This document shows positions 54,301 to 61,879 of a DNA stretch of 64,000 nucleotides, piece by piece (positions within the stretch are counted from its first letter, which is position 1; every line of letters begins with the position of its first letter). The translations under genes and the position numbers were made by a program. The stretch comes from Flavobacterium oncorhynchi. GTDB taxonomy: Bacteria > Bacteroidota > Bacteroidia > Flavobacteriales > Flavobacteriaceae. The DNA lies in assembly GCF_002217355.1 (NCBI RefSeq), contig NZ_MUHA01000017.1, forward strand, positions 1-64,000, written 5' to 3'. The notes beneath the pieces were generated by a model, which was given only the letters and a program-made list of their open reading frames with translations, did no database searches and had not been told where the DNA came from.

Positions 54301-54430
54301 AGACAGAAACTCCTGGCAGCGAAAGTCCGTCAGATTCACTTTTAATTGTACCACTTACGGTTTTTGTCTGAGCAAATATGGGCTGCGCAAACAAAATGGT
54401 TCCAAATAAAATAAATAATAGTTTTTTCAT
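51368..54430 (-). CDS. SusC-like TonB-dependent transporter of the second pair
   Basis: 1020 aa: signal peptide (...QPIFAQ), carboxypeptidase-regulatory-like domain (about 25-100, VSGTIKSESDGLSLPGVSVLIEG), TonB-box region LSEVVVLGSTVRATRKELGNAV, plug (ALQGKIAGAQVSQNSGDPAGG, IYGSRAANGVVLITTKKG) and barrel ending SYSLAVKVQF. It shares the general layout but little detail with the xylan SusC at 22433. It is divergent from a DeoR regulator. Cargo could be a peptide or a glycan. Confidence 0.95.
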   Translation of the reverse strand: MKKLLFILFGTILFAQPIFAQTKTVSGTIKSESDGLSLPGVSVLIEGTSKSTVTDLDGKFSISANENETLIFSFVGFGTKKVKISSGTSVINLRLAEETNTLSEVVVLGSTVRATRKELGNAVTSLKGEDLIKAQPGGLSTALQGKIAGAQVSQNSGDPAGGFSIKLRGTSSILGSSDPLYVIDGVVLNNATTNVTNLNVTTGNSNMQIGQNRSSDINPNDIQSIEVLNGGAAAAIYGSRAANGVVLITTKKGVAGETRYTFSTSVTSNSIRKKLDLNTSNKQFVNASPALFPIQGNPKSPTTVNVLGRDLETRTIDVQRYDYQDDIFTTGVGTDTYFSLQGGDEKTKYFASLGYLVNEGIIKNTDFKRAGAKVRLKHDFNSKLSATVGLNYINSASNEKPDGNVFWSPINAINITNNTYDINKRDANGNLLAVDPNRVNPLSIIETFKIKQNTDRIISDLQLNYVPFKNFNADMIFGVDNYNQRGNVFIPRYPYVVNPAYYNDGYVSEATNRVVQFNNDLNLRYLWNINDKWKATTYGGYNVQTYRDNFAAVEGRNLKPFIETINAFNTLIPGSPSSSQSKYNLWGFYLQETIGYKDKLYITLAGRQDASTIFSKDNRSQFYPKASLSYVLSDEKFMEGIHDVVSSARLRGSWGKSGSLTAIKPYARFTNYSTGTLLGNSTFTIEGFKQGNLDLKPEQSVTYEIGGDFGFIKDRLNLSFSYYNADIDDLLLPVQLAASEGATNTIKNIGQMNNKGFEVNLKYDLIKKENLHLDVFVNYSSNRNKVTGLPQQRFKLDSNLAGAPVFVEMNQPIGIFYGTYFARNADGSLLLTPTGYPQTEKGDVNTGAPQRDASGQPTGTILNKQIGNPNPDYIISFGTNLNYKKFGLSVLFDGVQGVDVFDADYRTRQGVGSGTLVAKELNGELPRGYIWSVYNIEEFRVVDGSYLKLREVSLNYSFGKLNSFFDDLVITASGRNLISWDNFTSFDPETNSGGQSSVAKYNFGTVPIPSSYSLAVKVQF

Positions 54431-54524
54431 ATTACAGTATTTGATTAGTTATAGAATCTAAAATTAGAAATTTTTTTTAATAAATGCGATTTTTTGCATC
54501 TTATTTAATTTATTATATACAAAA

Positions 54525-54538
54525 TGCATAATAATGCA
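54525..54538. promoter_or_regulatory. 14-bp palindrome P1, candidate DeoR operator
   Basis: TGCATAATAATGCA (arms TGCAT and ATGCA, flanked by AAA and TTT) lies in the SusC/DeoR divergent spacer, 83 bp from the second copy. Confidence 0.7.
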
Positions 54539-54607
54539 TTTTATTTTTTTGTTTAATCGTTATTTCTGATTTGTAAGCGTGTTTGGTAAATTATCACTCT
54601 TAAAACG

Positions 54608-54621
54608 TGCATAATAATGCA
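54608..54621. promoter_or_regulatory. 14-bp palindrome P2, candidate DeoR operator
   Basis: The same TGCATAATAATGCA. It covers the region where the -33 element of the DeoR promoter would be, 8 bp before the -7 element. Confidence 0.7.
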
Positions 54622-54629
54622 ATATATTT

Positions 54630-54637
54630 TATATTTG
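54630..54637 (+). promoter_or_regulatory. -7 element of the DeoR gene
   Basis: TATATTTG matches the consensus and lies 13 nt before the start codon, implying a very short leader. No TTG lies at the right distance; palindrome P2 takes that place. Confidence 0.6.
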
Positions 54638-54650
54638 TAAAAAAAATCAG

Positions 54651-55400
54651 ATGCTTAAAAGAGAAAGACATCAATTTATCATGGATAAATTTAAGAATGT
54701 CGAAAAAATCAATACTATTGATCTCGCTTTAGAATTAAATATCTCTGAAGATACAATACGCAGAGATTTTAATGAATTGCATAATAAAGGCTTGATTAAT
54801 AAAGTTTATGGAGGCGCTTTTCTAGTAAAAGACAAGCCAAGCAGTGTGTTTGATATTGCTATTGTTAATGAAGATAAAAAAAACATAGTAGGTCAAAAAG
54901 CCTTGTCGTTTTTAGTTGACGGACAAGTAATTATAATGACTGGAGGAACTACTAACTTATCTTTTTGTAAACTTATTCCAAAAGATTTATCAGCTACTAT
55001 ATATACGTATAGTCTGCCCATAGCCATGCAGTTATCTCAGCATCCTAATATAGAACTGATTTTTATTGGAGGGAAATTGCAAAAAAATGCAATGGTAACC
55101 GTAGGAATAGACGTAGTGCAAGTACTGTCAAAAATTAAAGCCGACGTTTGTTTTTTGGGCGTGAGCAGTCTCGACGTAAATCAGGGACTTACCGAAATGG
55201 GGTATGAAGTTTCGATTATTAAAAAAGAAATGATTAAAGCCTCTGCCAAAGTTATTGTCTTGGCAACTTCAGACAAGATCAATGGCAAAATGCCTCATAA
55301 AGTCTGCGATCTAAACCAAATTGATGCTATTGTAACAGAATTAAGTCCTAATAGCTCTAAAATTAAAAATTTTGCCGATGCCGGCGCCCGTTTGTTTTAA
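54651..55400 (+). CDS. DeoR-family transcriptional regulator
   Basis: 249 aa. The N-terminal DeoR winged helix is complete (MLKRERHQFIMDKF, TIDLALELNISEDTIRRDFNELHNKGLINKVYGGAFL, residues 1-58). The sensor domain (about 70-249) has the DeoRC features GQVIIMTGGTTNLSFCKLIP, VCFLGVSSLDVNQGLTE and VIVLATSDKINGKMP. DeoR proteins of this type respond to sugar phosphates. The gene is divergent from the second SusC, with two copies of one palindrome between them, so control of SusC/D and of itself is likely. Confidence 0.93.
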   Translation: MLKRERHQFIMDKFKNVEKINTIDLALELNISEDTIRRDFNELHNKGLINKVYGGAFLVKDKPSSVFDIAIVNEDKKNIVGQKALSFLVDGQVIIMTGGTTNLSFCKLIPKDLSATIYTYSLPIAMQLSQHPNIELIFIGGKLQKNAMVTVGIDVVQVLSKIKADVCFLGVSSLDVNQGLTEMGYEVSIIKKEMIKASAKVIVLATSDKINGKMPHKVCDLNQIDAIVTELSPNSSKIKNFADAGARLF

Positions 55401-55608
55401 AGAGTTATGCGCTTTTTAAAAATCTAATTGCTGTAAGAATCTACAAATTATAGAATGCAGTCTTAAAGTTTCTATACCTATTGCTTGAATAAATTTAAGA
55501 TTTATTTTATTACCTAAAAATGAATTAGAAGCATATAAATCATCTCTTGATGATGAATATAAAACGTTATTTTGAAAAAAGATAAACTCGGATAAATTTT
55601 CAAGCAGT
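55401..55608. other. spacer without recognised feature
   Basis: About 200 bp of A/T-rich sequence after the DeoR gene with no credible reading frame, hairpin or promoter that I can defend. Confidence 0.5.
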
Positions 55609-55710
55609 TTGTCATTTCGAGGAACGAGAAATCACACTAGAAACTCCACAAAGAAGATCGCCAATCTTTCTCGATTTACGAGTGTGATTTCTCGTTCCTC
55701 GAAATGACAA
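55609..55710. repeat. family A inverted-repeat element, copy 7
   Basis: Arms TTGTCATTTCGAGGAACGAG and CTCGTTCCTCGAAATGACAA are perfect complements, extended inward by AAATCACAC and GTGTGATTT. 102 bp. Confidence 0.92.
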
Positions 55711-55871
55711 GATTGGGGATTTTTGTTGCGTACGCTCAGTATGACAATCGAGTTAAAACCCAAAAATCCAATTTCAAAAACAATAGCAAAGAAAACCTCA
55801 GAACCTTTGTTACTATGCCTCTTTGAACCTTAAAAAAATACCTATTTTTGTAATTCAAAAAGAAAGCAATA

Positions 55872-58778
55872 ATGTCGATAAATAAAGAGTTACAAGAACT
55901 AGCAGCATCATTAGAAGGTACACTTTTATATGATGATCTTTATAAAACACTATATTCTACAGATGCTTCGGTGTATAGGATTCGTCCTAACGCGGTGGCT
56001 TTGCCTAAAACTACGGCAGATATAAGTAAGCTAATTCAATTTGCGGCACAGCATAATATTTCGGTTACACCAAGAACTGCGGGAACTTCTTTGGCAGGAC
56101 AGGCAGTAGGAGATGGAATTGTGGTTGATGTATCGAAACATTTTACTAAAATTTTAGGTTATGATGCTGAGAAAAAAACGGTTACTGTTCAGCCTGGAGT
56201 GATTCGTGATGAGTTGAATTTATTTTTGAAACCATACGGTGTTTTCTTTGCGCCAATTACATCAACTTCAAATCGAGCGATGATTGGCGGTATGGTTGGA
56301 AATAATTCATCAGGAACAACTTCGATTCGTTATGGTGTTACGCGTGACAAGATTGCTGAAGTAAAAGCAATTTTAAGCGATGGATCTGAAGTGACTTTTG
56401 GCGAATTGACTTCGGCAGAATTTATGGAGAAAACCAAAGGCAATTCTCTAGAAAATAAAATTTACAAAAGTGTTTACGACGAACTTTCGGTAAAAGAAAA
56501 TCAGGAAGAAATTATAAAAGAGTTTCCAAAACCTGAAATTCACAGACGAAATACAGGTTACGCAGTTGATATTCTTTTAAAATCAGAAATATTTGGAGGA
56601 ACTGAACCTACAATAAACTTAGGGAAACTACTTTGCGGAAGCGAAGGAACTCTGGCTTTTACAACCGAAATTACGTTAAAAGTTGACGATTTACCACCTG
56701 CACATAATATTATGGTTGTGGGGCATTATCATACCATTCAGGAATCGCTGGAATCTGTTGTGGTGGCCATGAAGCATCATTTGTACACTTGCGAAATGAT
56801 CGACGACACGATTTTAGATTGTACGAAAACGAATCGCGAACATATTAAAAATAGATTCTTTTTAGTTGGCGAACCAAAAGCAATTATGCTTTTTGAAGTG
56901 GCATCGCACACGCTTGAAGATGCTGAAAATCAAGCAAACGCTTTAATTGCCGATTTAGAAAAACACAATTTTGGATACGCACTTGTAAAAATTTATGGTG
57001 CCGATATTGATAAAGCCAACGAACTTAGAAAAGCAGGATTAGGATTGTTAGGAAGTATTGTTGGCGACAATAAAGCTGCCGATTCTATAGAAGATACAGC
57101 TGTAGAATTAAGCGATTTGCCCGCTTATATAGCTGAGTTTTCGGCAATGATGTTAAGTCACGGGCAGGAAGCGATTTATTATGCGCATGCTGGTGCGGGA
57201 GAATTGCACTTGCGTCCCGTTTTGAATTTAAAGAAAACATCTGATCTAAAATTATTCAGAACCATTGCGACCGATGTGGCGCATTTGGTAAAAAAATACA
57301 GAGGTTCATTAAGCGGAGAACACGGTGACGGAATTGTGCGTGGAGAGTTTATTCCGTTTATGATTGGCGATAAAAATTACGAATTGCTGAAAAGAATCAA
57401 ATTAGCCTTTGATCCGAATTCCGTTTTTAATATCGGAAAGATTGTCAACGCTTTGAAAATGGATGAAAACCATCGGGTAATTTCGGGCAGAGTAGAACCA
57501 GATATTAAAACGTTTCAGGATTTTTCAGACAGTTTAGGAATTTTGCGTGCTGCCGAAAAATGCAACGGTTCTGGCGATTGCCGAAAAATGCCATCGGCAG
57601 GAGGAGCAATGTGTCCGAGTTATCGTGCGACCCGAAATGAAAAAGAAACCACTCGTGCGAGAGCAAATGCTTTACGTGAATATTTAACGTATTCTGAAAA
57701 AGAAAACAAATTTGATCAGAAAGAATTATACGAAGTTTTTGAGTTGTGTGTAAGCTGTAAAGCCTGCGCGAGCGAATGTCCAAGTAATGTTGACGTTGCA
57801 ACTCTTAAAGCAGAATTTTTATATCAATATCAAAAAGCAAACGGATTTTCGACCCGAAGCAAGATTTTTGCCAACAACGCAAAATTGAACAAAATGGGAA
57901 GTTTGTTTCCGTCGATTACGAATTTTATTTCGAATCAGCCGCTGGTTAAAAAATCAATGGGAATTGCGCCAGAAAGACAAGTACCGCTTTTGGCTAAAAA
58001 GACTTTCAGAAAATGGTATGAAAATAACAAACCTAAAATTGCAGATTTTCCAAACGGAAAATTGTATTTATTCGTTGATGAATTTACTAATTATTACGAC
58101 GTAAATATTGGGATTGATGCTTTTGAATTGTTGACAAAATTGGGGTACGAGGTTTTAATTACAGATCACGAAGAAAGCGGAAGAACGTATCTTTCAAAAG
58201 GATTTTTAGAAGAAGCCAAAAAGATAACTGATATAAATGTCAATATTTTCAAGGATTTAATTTCGAGCAATACATCTTTAATCGGAATTGAACCTTCGGC
58301 GATTTTGACTTTTAGAGATGAATATCTGCGATTGGCATCGGATAAAGAAAATGCCGAACGAATTTCGCAAAATGCCTTTACAATCGAAGAATTCTTCAAG
58401 AAAGAAATAATCGATGGAAAAATCAGACCAGATTCATTTTCTGAAGAAACAAAAGAAATTAAGATTCACGGACATTGTCATCAAAAGTCTTTAAGTTCTG
58501 TTGAAGCCACTTTTGCGATGTTGAATTTACCTAAAAATAATACGGTAACCATTTACAATTCGGGTTGCTGCGGAATGGCGGGTTCTTTTGGATATGAAAA
58601 AGAGCATTATAAAGTGAGTATGCAAATGGGTGAAGATACTTTGTTTCCAAAAGTTCGCAATACTGCCGAAAATGTAAAAATTGCCGCTGCAGGAACCAGC
58701 TGTCGTCATCAAATTTATGACGGTACAAAACGTGAAGCGCAGCATCCGGTTAGTATTTTGAGAAATTGCTTGAAGTAA
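55872..58778 (+). CDS. FAD-linked and iron-sulfur 2-hydroxyacid dehydrogenase (GlcD-GlcF fusion)
   Basis: 968 aa. The N-terminal half is a vanillyl-alcohol-oxidase-type FAD domain: VTPRTAGTSLAGQAVGDGIVVDVS, GMVGNNSSGTTSIRYG, then SGEHGDGIVRGEF. Next comes a ferredoxin-like part with C564, C570 and C581 (CNGSGDC...AMCPSY) and C626/C629/C632/C636 (CVSCKACASECP). The C-terminus has the heterodisulfide-reductase type CCG motif (SGCCGMAGSFGYE). This layout is that of D-lactate dehydrogenases and E. coli YdiJ, a D-2-hydroxyglutarate dehydrogenase. It oxidises a D-2-hydroxyacid and passes electrons to the quinone pool. The exact substrate is open. Confidence 0.92.
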   Translation: MSINKELQELAASLEGTLLYDDLYKTLYSTDASVYRIRPNAVALPKTTADISKLIQFAAQHNISVTPRTAGTSLAGQAVGDGIVVDVSKHFTKILGYDAEKKTVTVQPGVIRDELNLFLKPYGVFFAPITSTSNRAMIGGMVGNNSSGTTSIRYGVTRDKIAEVKAILSDGSEVTFGELTSAEFMEKTKGNSLENKIYKSVYDELSVKENQEEIIKEFPKPEIHRRNTGYAVDILLKSEIFGGTEPTINLGKLLCGSEGTLAFTTEITLKVDDLPPAHNIMVVGHYHTIQESLESVVVAMKHHLYTCEMIDDTILDCTKTNREHIKNRFFLVGEPKAIMLFEVASHTLEDAENQANALIADLEKHNFGYALVKIYGADIDKANELRKAGLGLLGSIVGDNKAADSIEDTAVELSDLPAYIAEFSAMMLSHGQEAIYYAHAGAGELHLRPVLNLKKTSDLKLFRTIATDVAHLVKKYRGSLSGEHGDGIVRGEFIPFMIGDKNYELLKRIKLAFDPNSVFNIGKIVNALKMDENHRVISGRVEPDIKTFQDFSDSLGILRAAEKCNGSGDCRKMPSAGGAMCPSYRATRNEKETTRARANALREYLTYSEKENKFDQKELYEVFELCVSCKACASECPSNVDVATLKAEFLYQYQKANGFSTRSKIFANNAKLNKMGSLFPSITNFISNQPLVKKSMGIAPERQVPLLAKKTFRKWYENNKPKIADFPNGKLYLFVDEFTNYYDVNIGIDAFELLTKLGYEVLITDHEESGRTYLSKGFLEEAKKITDINVNIFKDLISSNTSLIGIEPSAILTFRDEYLRLASDKENAERISQNAFTIEEFFKKEIIDGKIRPDSFSEETKEIKIHGHCHQKSLSSVEATFAMLNLPKNNTVTIYNSGCCGMAGSFGYEKEHYKVSMQMGEDTLFPKVRNTAENVKIAAAGTSCRHQIYDGTKREAQHPVSILRNCLK

Positions 58779-58824
58779 AGAGGAAGGAAGCCTGAGCGTA
58801 AAGAATTACATAAGGGAACACTAA

Positions 58825-58864
58825 GAAAAAAAGTATCCAGATAGCTATCTGGTTACTTTTTTTT
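58825..58864 (+). terminator. terminator after the FAD/iron-sulfur dehydrogenase
   Basis: CCAGATAGCTATCTGG is flanked by AAAAAAAGTA and TACTTTTTTT, giving a long hairpin with a T run. It is symmetrical, so it could work in both directions. Confidence 0.88.
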
Positions 58865-58867
58865 CAC

Positions 58868-58935
58868 GCAGATTTGGCAGATTTCTTTTTTTGACTTTAT
58901 AAATAGTAAAATCTGCATAGATCTGCCAAATCTGC
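58868..58935. repeat. family E inverted repeat (GCAGATTTGGCAGAT)
   Basis: GCAGATTTGGCAGAT (58868-58882) and ATCTGCCAAATCTGC (58921-58935) are perfect 15-bp complements around an A/T-rich loop. It follows directly after the terminator and precedes a family A element. Confidence 0.8.
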
Positions 58936-58990
58936 ATGAAAACTATTTTGACACAGATTACAGGATTAAAATTATTTTTTTTCTCATCTT

Positions 58991-59092
58991 ATGACATTTC
59001 GACTGAAAGGAGAAATCACACGCGGAAATCTGCAAAGGAAGTCACTAATCTTTGTCGATGTACTAGTGATTTCTCCTTCGTCGAAATGACAA
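58991..59092. repeat. family A inverted-repeat element, copy 8 (mixed arms)
   Basis: The left arm ATGACATTTCGACTGAAAGG and the right arm CCTTCGTCGAAATGAC differ in the middle, and the outer TTGTCA of other copies is ATGACA here. The inner words AAATCACAC and GTGATTT remain. Confidence 0.8.
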
Positions 59093-59184
59093 ACTTTGAG
59101 TGTTTGTTATTAGTTTATTTTAAGATATTCTGTAAAAATCATTCTTAATAAATGGTGAAAAAAAGCGTAATCCATTAAAACGAC

Positions 59185-59218
59185 TAAGCCCCATTATTCC
59201 GAAGAATAACAGGGCTTA
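59185..59218 (-). terminator. terminator after the DPP-IV gene
   Basis: TAAGCCC-CA-TTATTC and GAATAA-CA-GGGCTTA form a stem with one internal CA/CA mismatch. It lies 28 bp downstream of the minus-strand stop at 59246. Confidence 0.75.
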
Positions 59219-59245
59219 AAAATGACAAGTTTACATTTTTGTAGA

Positions 59246-61405
59246 TTATTTGGCGCCAGGAGGACAATGCTCTTTGATGTACTTTGTAAAAGTATCAGCA
59301 AGATGTTTTGTTGTTCCTTCTCCCTCGTATATACTGTGTGAACGATTTGGATAAATCATCAAATCGAACATTTTATCATATTTTACCAATTCATTAATCA
59401 GAACCTCGGCATTTTTATAATGTACATTATCATCGCCCGTTCCATGAATGTATAATAAATTTCCTTTCAGGTTTTTAGCATGAGTTACAGGTGAAGCCTT
59501 TATGTAAGTCGCTTCGTTTTCACTTGGTAAGCCCATATATCTTTCCGTATAAATATTGTCGTAAAAATGCTGATCTGTAACCGCTGCGATCGCAATTCCC
59601 GTTTTGTAAATTTCAGGAAATTGAAACATCAAATTCAAAGTTACAGCGCCGCCGCCGCTCCATCCGTGAATAGCAACTCTATCAGAATCAATAAAGTTCC
59701 ATTTCAAAACTTCTTTCGCAGCCATAGCTTGATCGTGCGTATTGATAATTCCGATGTTTTTGTAAATCGACTTTCTCCATTTTGTACCTTTCAATACAGG
59801 AGTTCCGCGGTTATCCATTGCAATTCCAATATATCCTTCAGGAATTAAAGAGGCAATAAAGGGATAAAAATACGGTTCATCGTTTGCAACAGACGCCATT
59901 GGTTCGCCATAAACATAAAAAAACACAGGATATTTTTTAGAAGCATCAAAATTCAAAGGTTTTGCCATAACGCCGTCTATTTCGATTCCGTCAACAGTTG
60001 TGACTTTAAATTTCTCTAATGAATAATTGCGTCTTGGTGCCGAAAATGAATCTGCAGCAGCTGGAAGTATTTTTTTATGACCAGATAAAGCAACTAAACG
60101 CTTGTTGTAATCGCGATTGATATTCGAATTTACGTGCTTAGCATATTTAGCATCAGTCGAAAAACTGTATTCATTTGTACCTTCAAATTCTTGAGGAGTT
60201 ACACGTTTCGTTTTCTTTGTATTTAAATTAGTTTCGTACAAATAACGTTGTGTAGCATCTTTTGGGCTGGCAATAAAATAAACAGATTTTGTTTCTCGAT
60301 TGTAAGCTTTGTAGTAAGCATCAAAATTTTCAGTTGTAACAAGTTCTTTCTTTTTGCCGTCGCTGCTGATTTTGTAAATATGCATCCAGCCGTCAGCATC
60401 TGAACTCCAAAGAAACGATTTTCCGTTATCTACAAACTGACACGGAAAAACATCATATTCGCCAGAAGAAATATCAAATACATCAATCCAAGAATCTGAT
60501 TTTTCCTGATAGATTAAATTCGCCGTTCCAGATTTAGTATCACATTTATAAATAGAAGCTTGATTTTGATTTCTATTTAATTGAATAACCATTACATTTT
60601 GATTGCTGATCCATTCCATACGAACTAAATAATTATTATCAGGCTCGCCTGGAATATTCAACCAGTTTGTTTGTAAAGAAGCAATATCAATTATACCAAT
60701 TTTTACAGATGAAGGTTTTTCTCCAGCTTTAGGATATTCTACCGGAATCGTAAACGGATAAAGAGCATCAGTATTATTGATCATCAAATGAAACTTCGTT
60801 TTTGAAGCATCTACACGCCAAAATGAAATACTCTTTCCATCAGGACTCCATCTAAAACCGTCACGAGCAGCAAGTTCTTCTTCATAAACCCAGTCAAAAG
60901 TTCCGTTTATGATTTTATCTGTACCATCTGTTGTCAAAGGCGTTATTTTTCCAGAGTTTAAATTTTCAAGATAAATATTATGCTGCGAAACATAAGCCAC
61001 ATTTTCGTTATCGTTAGAAAATTTAGCAAACATCAGTGACGACTTTTCTAAGCTCGTTCCCAGTTGTCTTCCTTTGCCTGTTGCTAAATCAAAATACCAA
61101 AAATCTCCTTTGGTATTGGCTCTCCAGACTTTTTTAGAATTGGTAAAAACCAACACTTTCGTTTTGTTTTCATTCCAAACCAAATCTTCAATTTCTCCCG
61201 TAAAACCAGATTTTTTTAATTGATCATCAGTTAAAATAGTTTTCTTTTGATTTAGTTTGTCAACATCATAAACCACAACATTGTCTTGAGAGTTTACCCA
61301 AAAAGAGTGTGAGTTTGGCAGCCAGTTTAGTTGATTAATATCAATATCCTCTTGTGCAAAAACGCTGGAGCAGATTAATAAAAAGAGTAACAAATGTTTC
61401 TTCAT
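59246..61405 (-). CDS. dipeptidyl peptidase IV-type serine peptidase (S9B)
   Basis: 719 aa with a signal peptide (...LICSSVFAQ), so periplasmic or secreted. The beta-propeller fills about residues 30-480 and contains the paired Glu motif DWVYEEELAARDGFRWSPDG, which holds the N-terminus of the substrate in DPP-IV. The catalytic domain has nucleophile GWSGGG (family often GWSYGG), Asp in GTGDDNVH and His in NRSHSI. It removes X-Pro or X-Ala dipeptides. It is transcribed alone, divergent from the permease gene. Confidence 0.95.
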   Translation of the reverse strand: MKKHLLLFLLICSSVFAQEDIDINQLNWLPNSHSFWVNSQDNVVVYDVDKLNQKKTILTDDQLKKSGFTGEIEDLVWNENKTKVLVFTNSKKVWRANTKGDFWYFDLATGKGRQLGTSLEKSSLMFAKFSNDNENVAYVSQHNIYLENLNSGKITPLTTDGTDKIINGTFDWVYEEELAARDGFRWSPDGKSISFWRVDASKTKFHLMINNTDALYPFTIPVEYPKAGEKPSSVKIGIIDIASLQTNWLNIPGEPDNNYLVRMEWISNQNVMVIQLNRNQNQASIYKCDTKSGTANLIYQEKSDSWIDVFDISSGEYDVFPCQFVDNGKSFLWSSDADGWMHIYKISSDGKKKELVTTENFDAYYKAYNRETKSVYFIASPKDATQRYLYETNLNTKKTKRVTPQEFEGTNEYSFSTDAKYAKHVNSNINRDYNKRLVALSGHKKILPAAADSFSAPRRNYSLEKFKVTTVDGIEIDGVMAKPLNFDASKKYPVFFYVYGEPMASVANDEPYFYPFIASLIPEGYIGIAMDNRGTPVLKGTKWRKSIYKNIGIINTHDQAMAAKEVLKWNFIDSDRVAIHGWSGGGAVTLNLMFQFPEIYKTGIAIAAVTDQHFYDNIYTERYMGLPSENEATYIKASPVTHAKNLKGNLLYIHGTGDDNVHYKNAEVLINELVKYDKMFDLMIYPNRSHSIYEGEGTTKHLADTFTKYIKEHCPPGAK

Positions 61406-61768
61406 TATATAGGTGTTTTTAGTTTGTTATAGTATTGTATTTTGAAGAAGTAAATATAATAAGTATTTTGTCTGACTAGGAATTAACTTATGAACTCTAC
61501 TTAAATTTAGACATTATTTGAAGAGTATTAATATAAGAAGAGAAAAATAGAAGCGGCATTACTTTAAATTTTACACTGAAATAAGTTGGGATAAAAATAC
61601 TATAGGCTTCCCTTCAAAATTTGTATTATATTACTATTTAATAGCCGAATATTATCTTATTTTGGGTTAATATATTATTGTTTTGAGTTTGGTTTAATTG
61701 CTTTAAGAAAAAAACTTAAATGATTATTTTGATTCAGTTTATTCCTGTTTATTTTGTTTGAATATCTA
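61406..61768. other. A/T-rich divergent spacer
   Basis: About 360 bp between the peptidase start and the permease promoter. No credible reading frame, hairpin or repeat element was found. Confidence 0.5.
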
Positions 61769-61799
61769 TTGAAGAAAACAAAATCGTTTTATATATTTG
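61769..61799 (+). promoter_or_regulatory. promoter of the amino acid permease gene
   Basis: TTG (61769-61771), a 20-nt spacer and TATATTTG (61792-61799) match the Bacteroidota consensus; the leader is about 75 nt. Confidence 0.7.
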
Positions 61800-61879
61800 A
61801 AATCACGATAAAAATTGCATTATTTGCAAAATAAAAGCATAATCACTACTATAAATTAATTTAAAAAGTAAATCCATAT

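Noticed and set aside
58936..59148. 70-residue open frame after the FAD/iron-sulfur dehydrogenase
   Set aside because: Most of it is the family A element read as protein.
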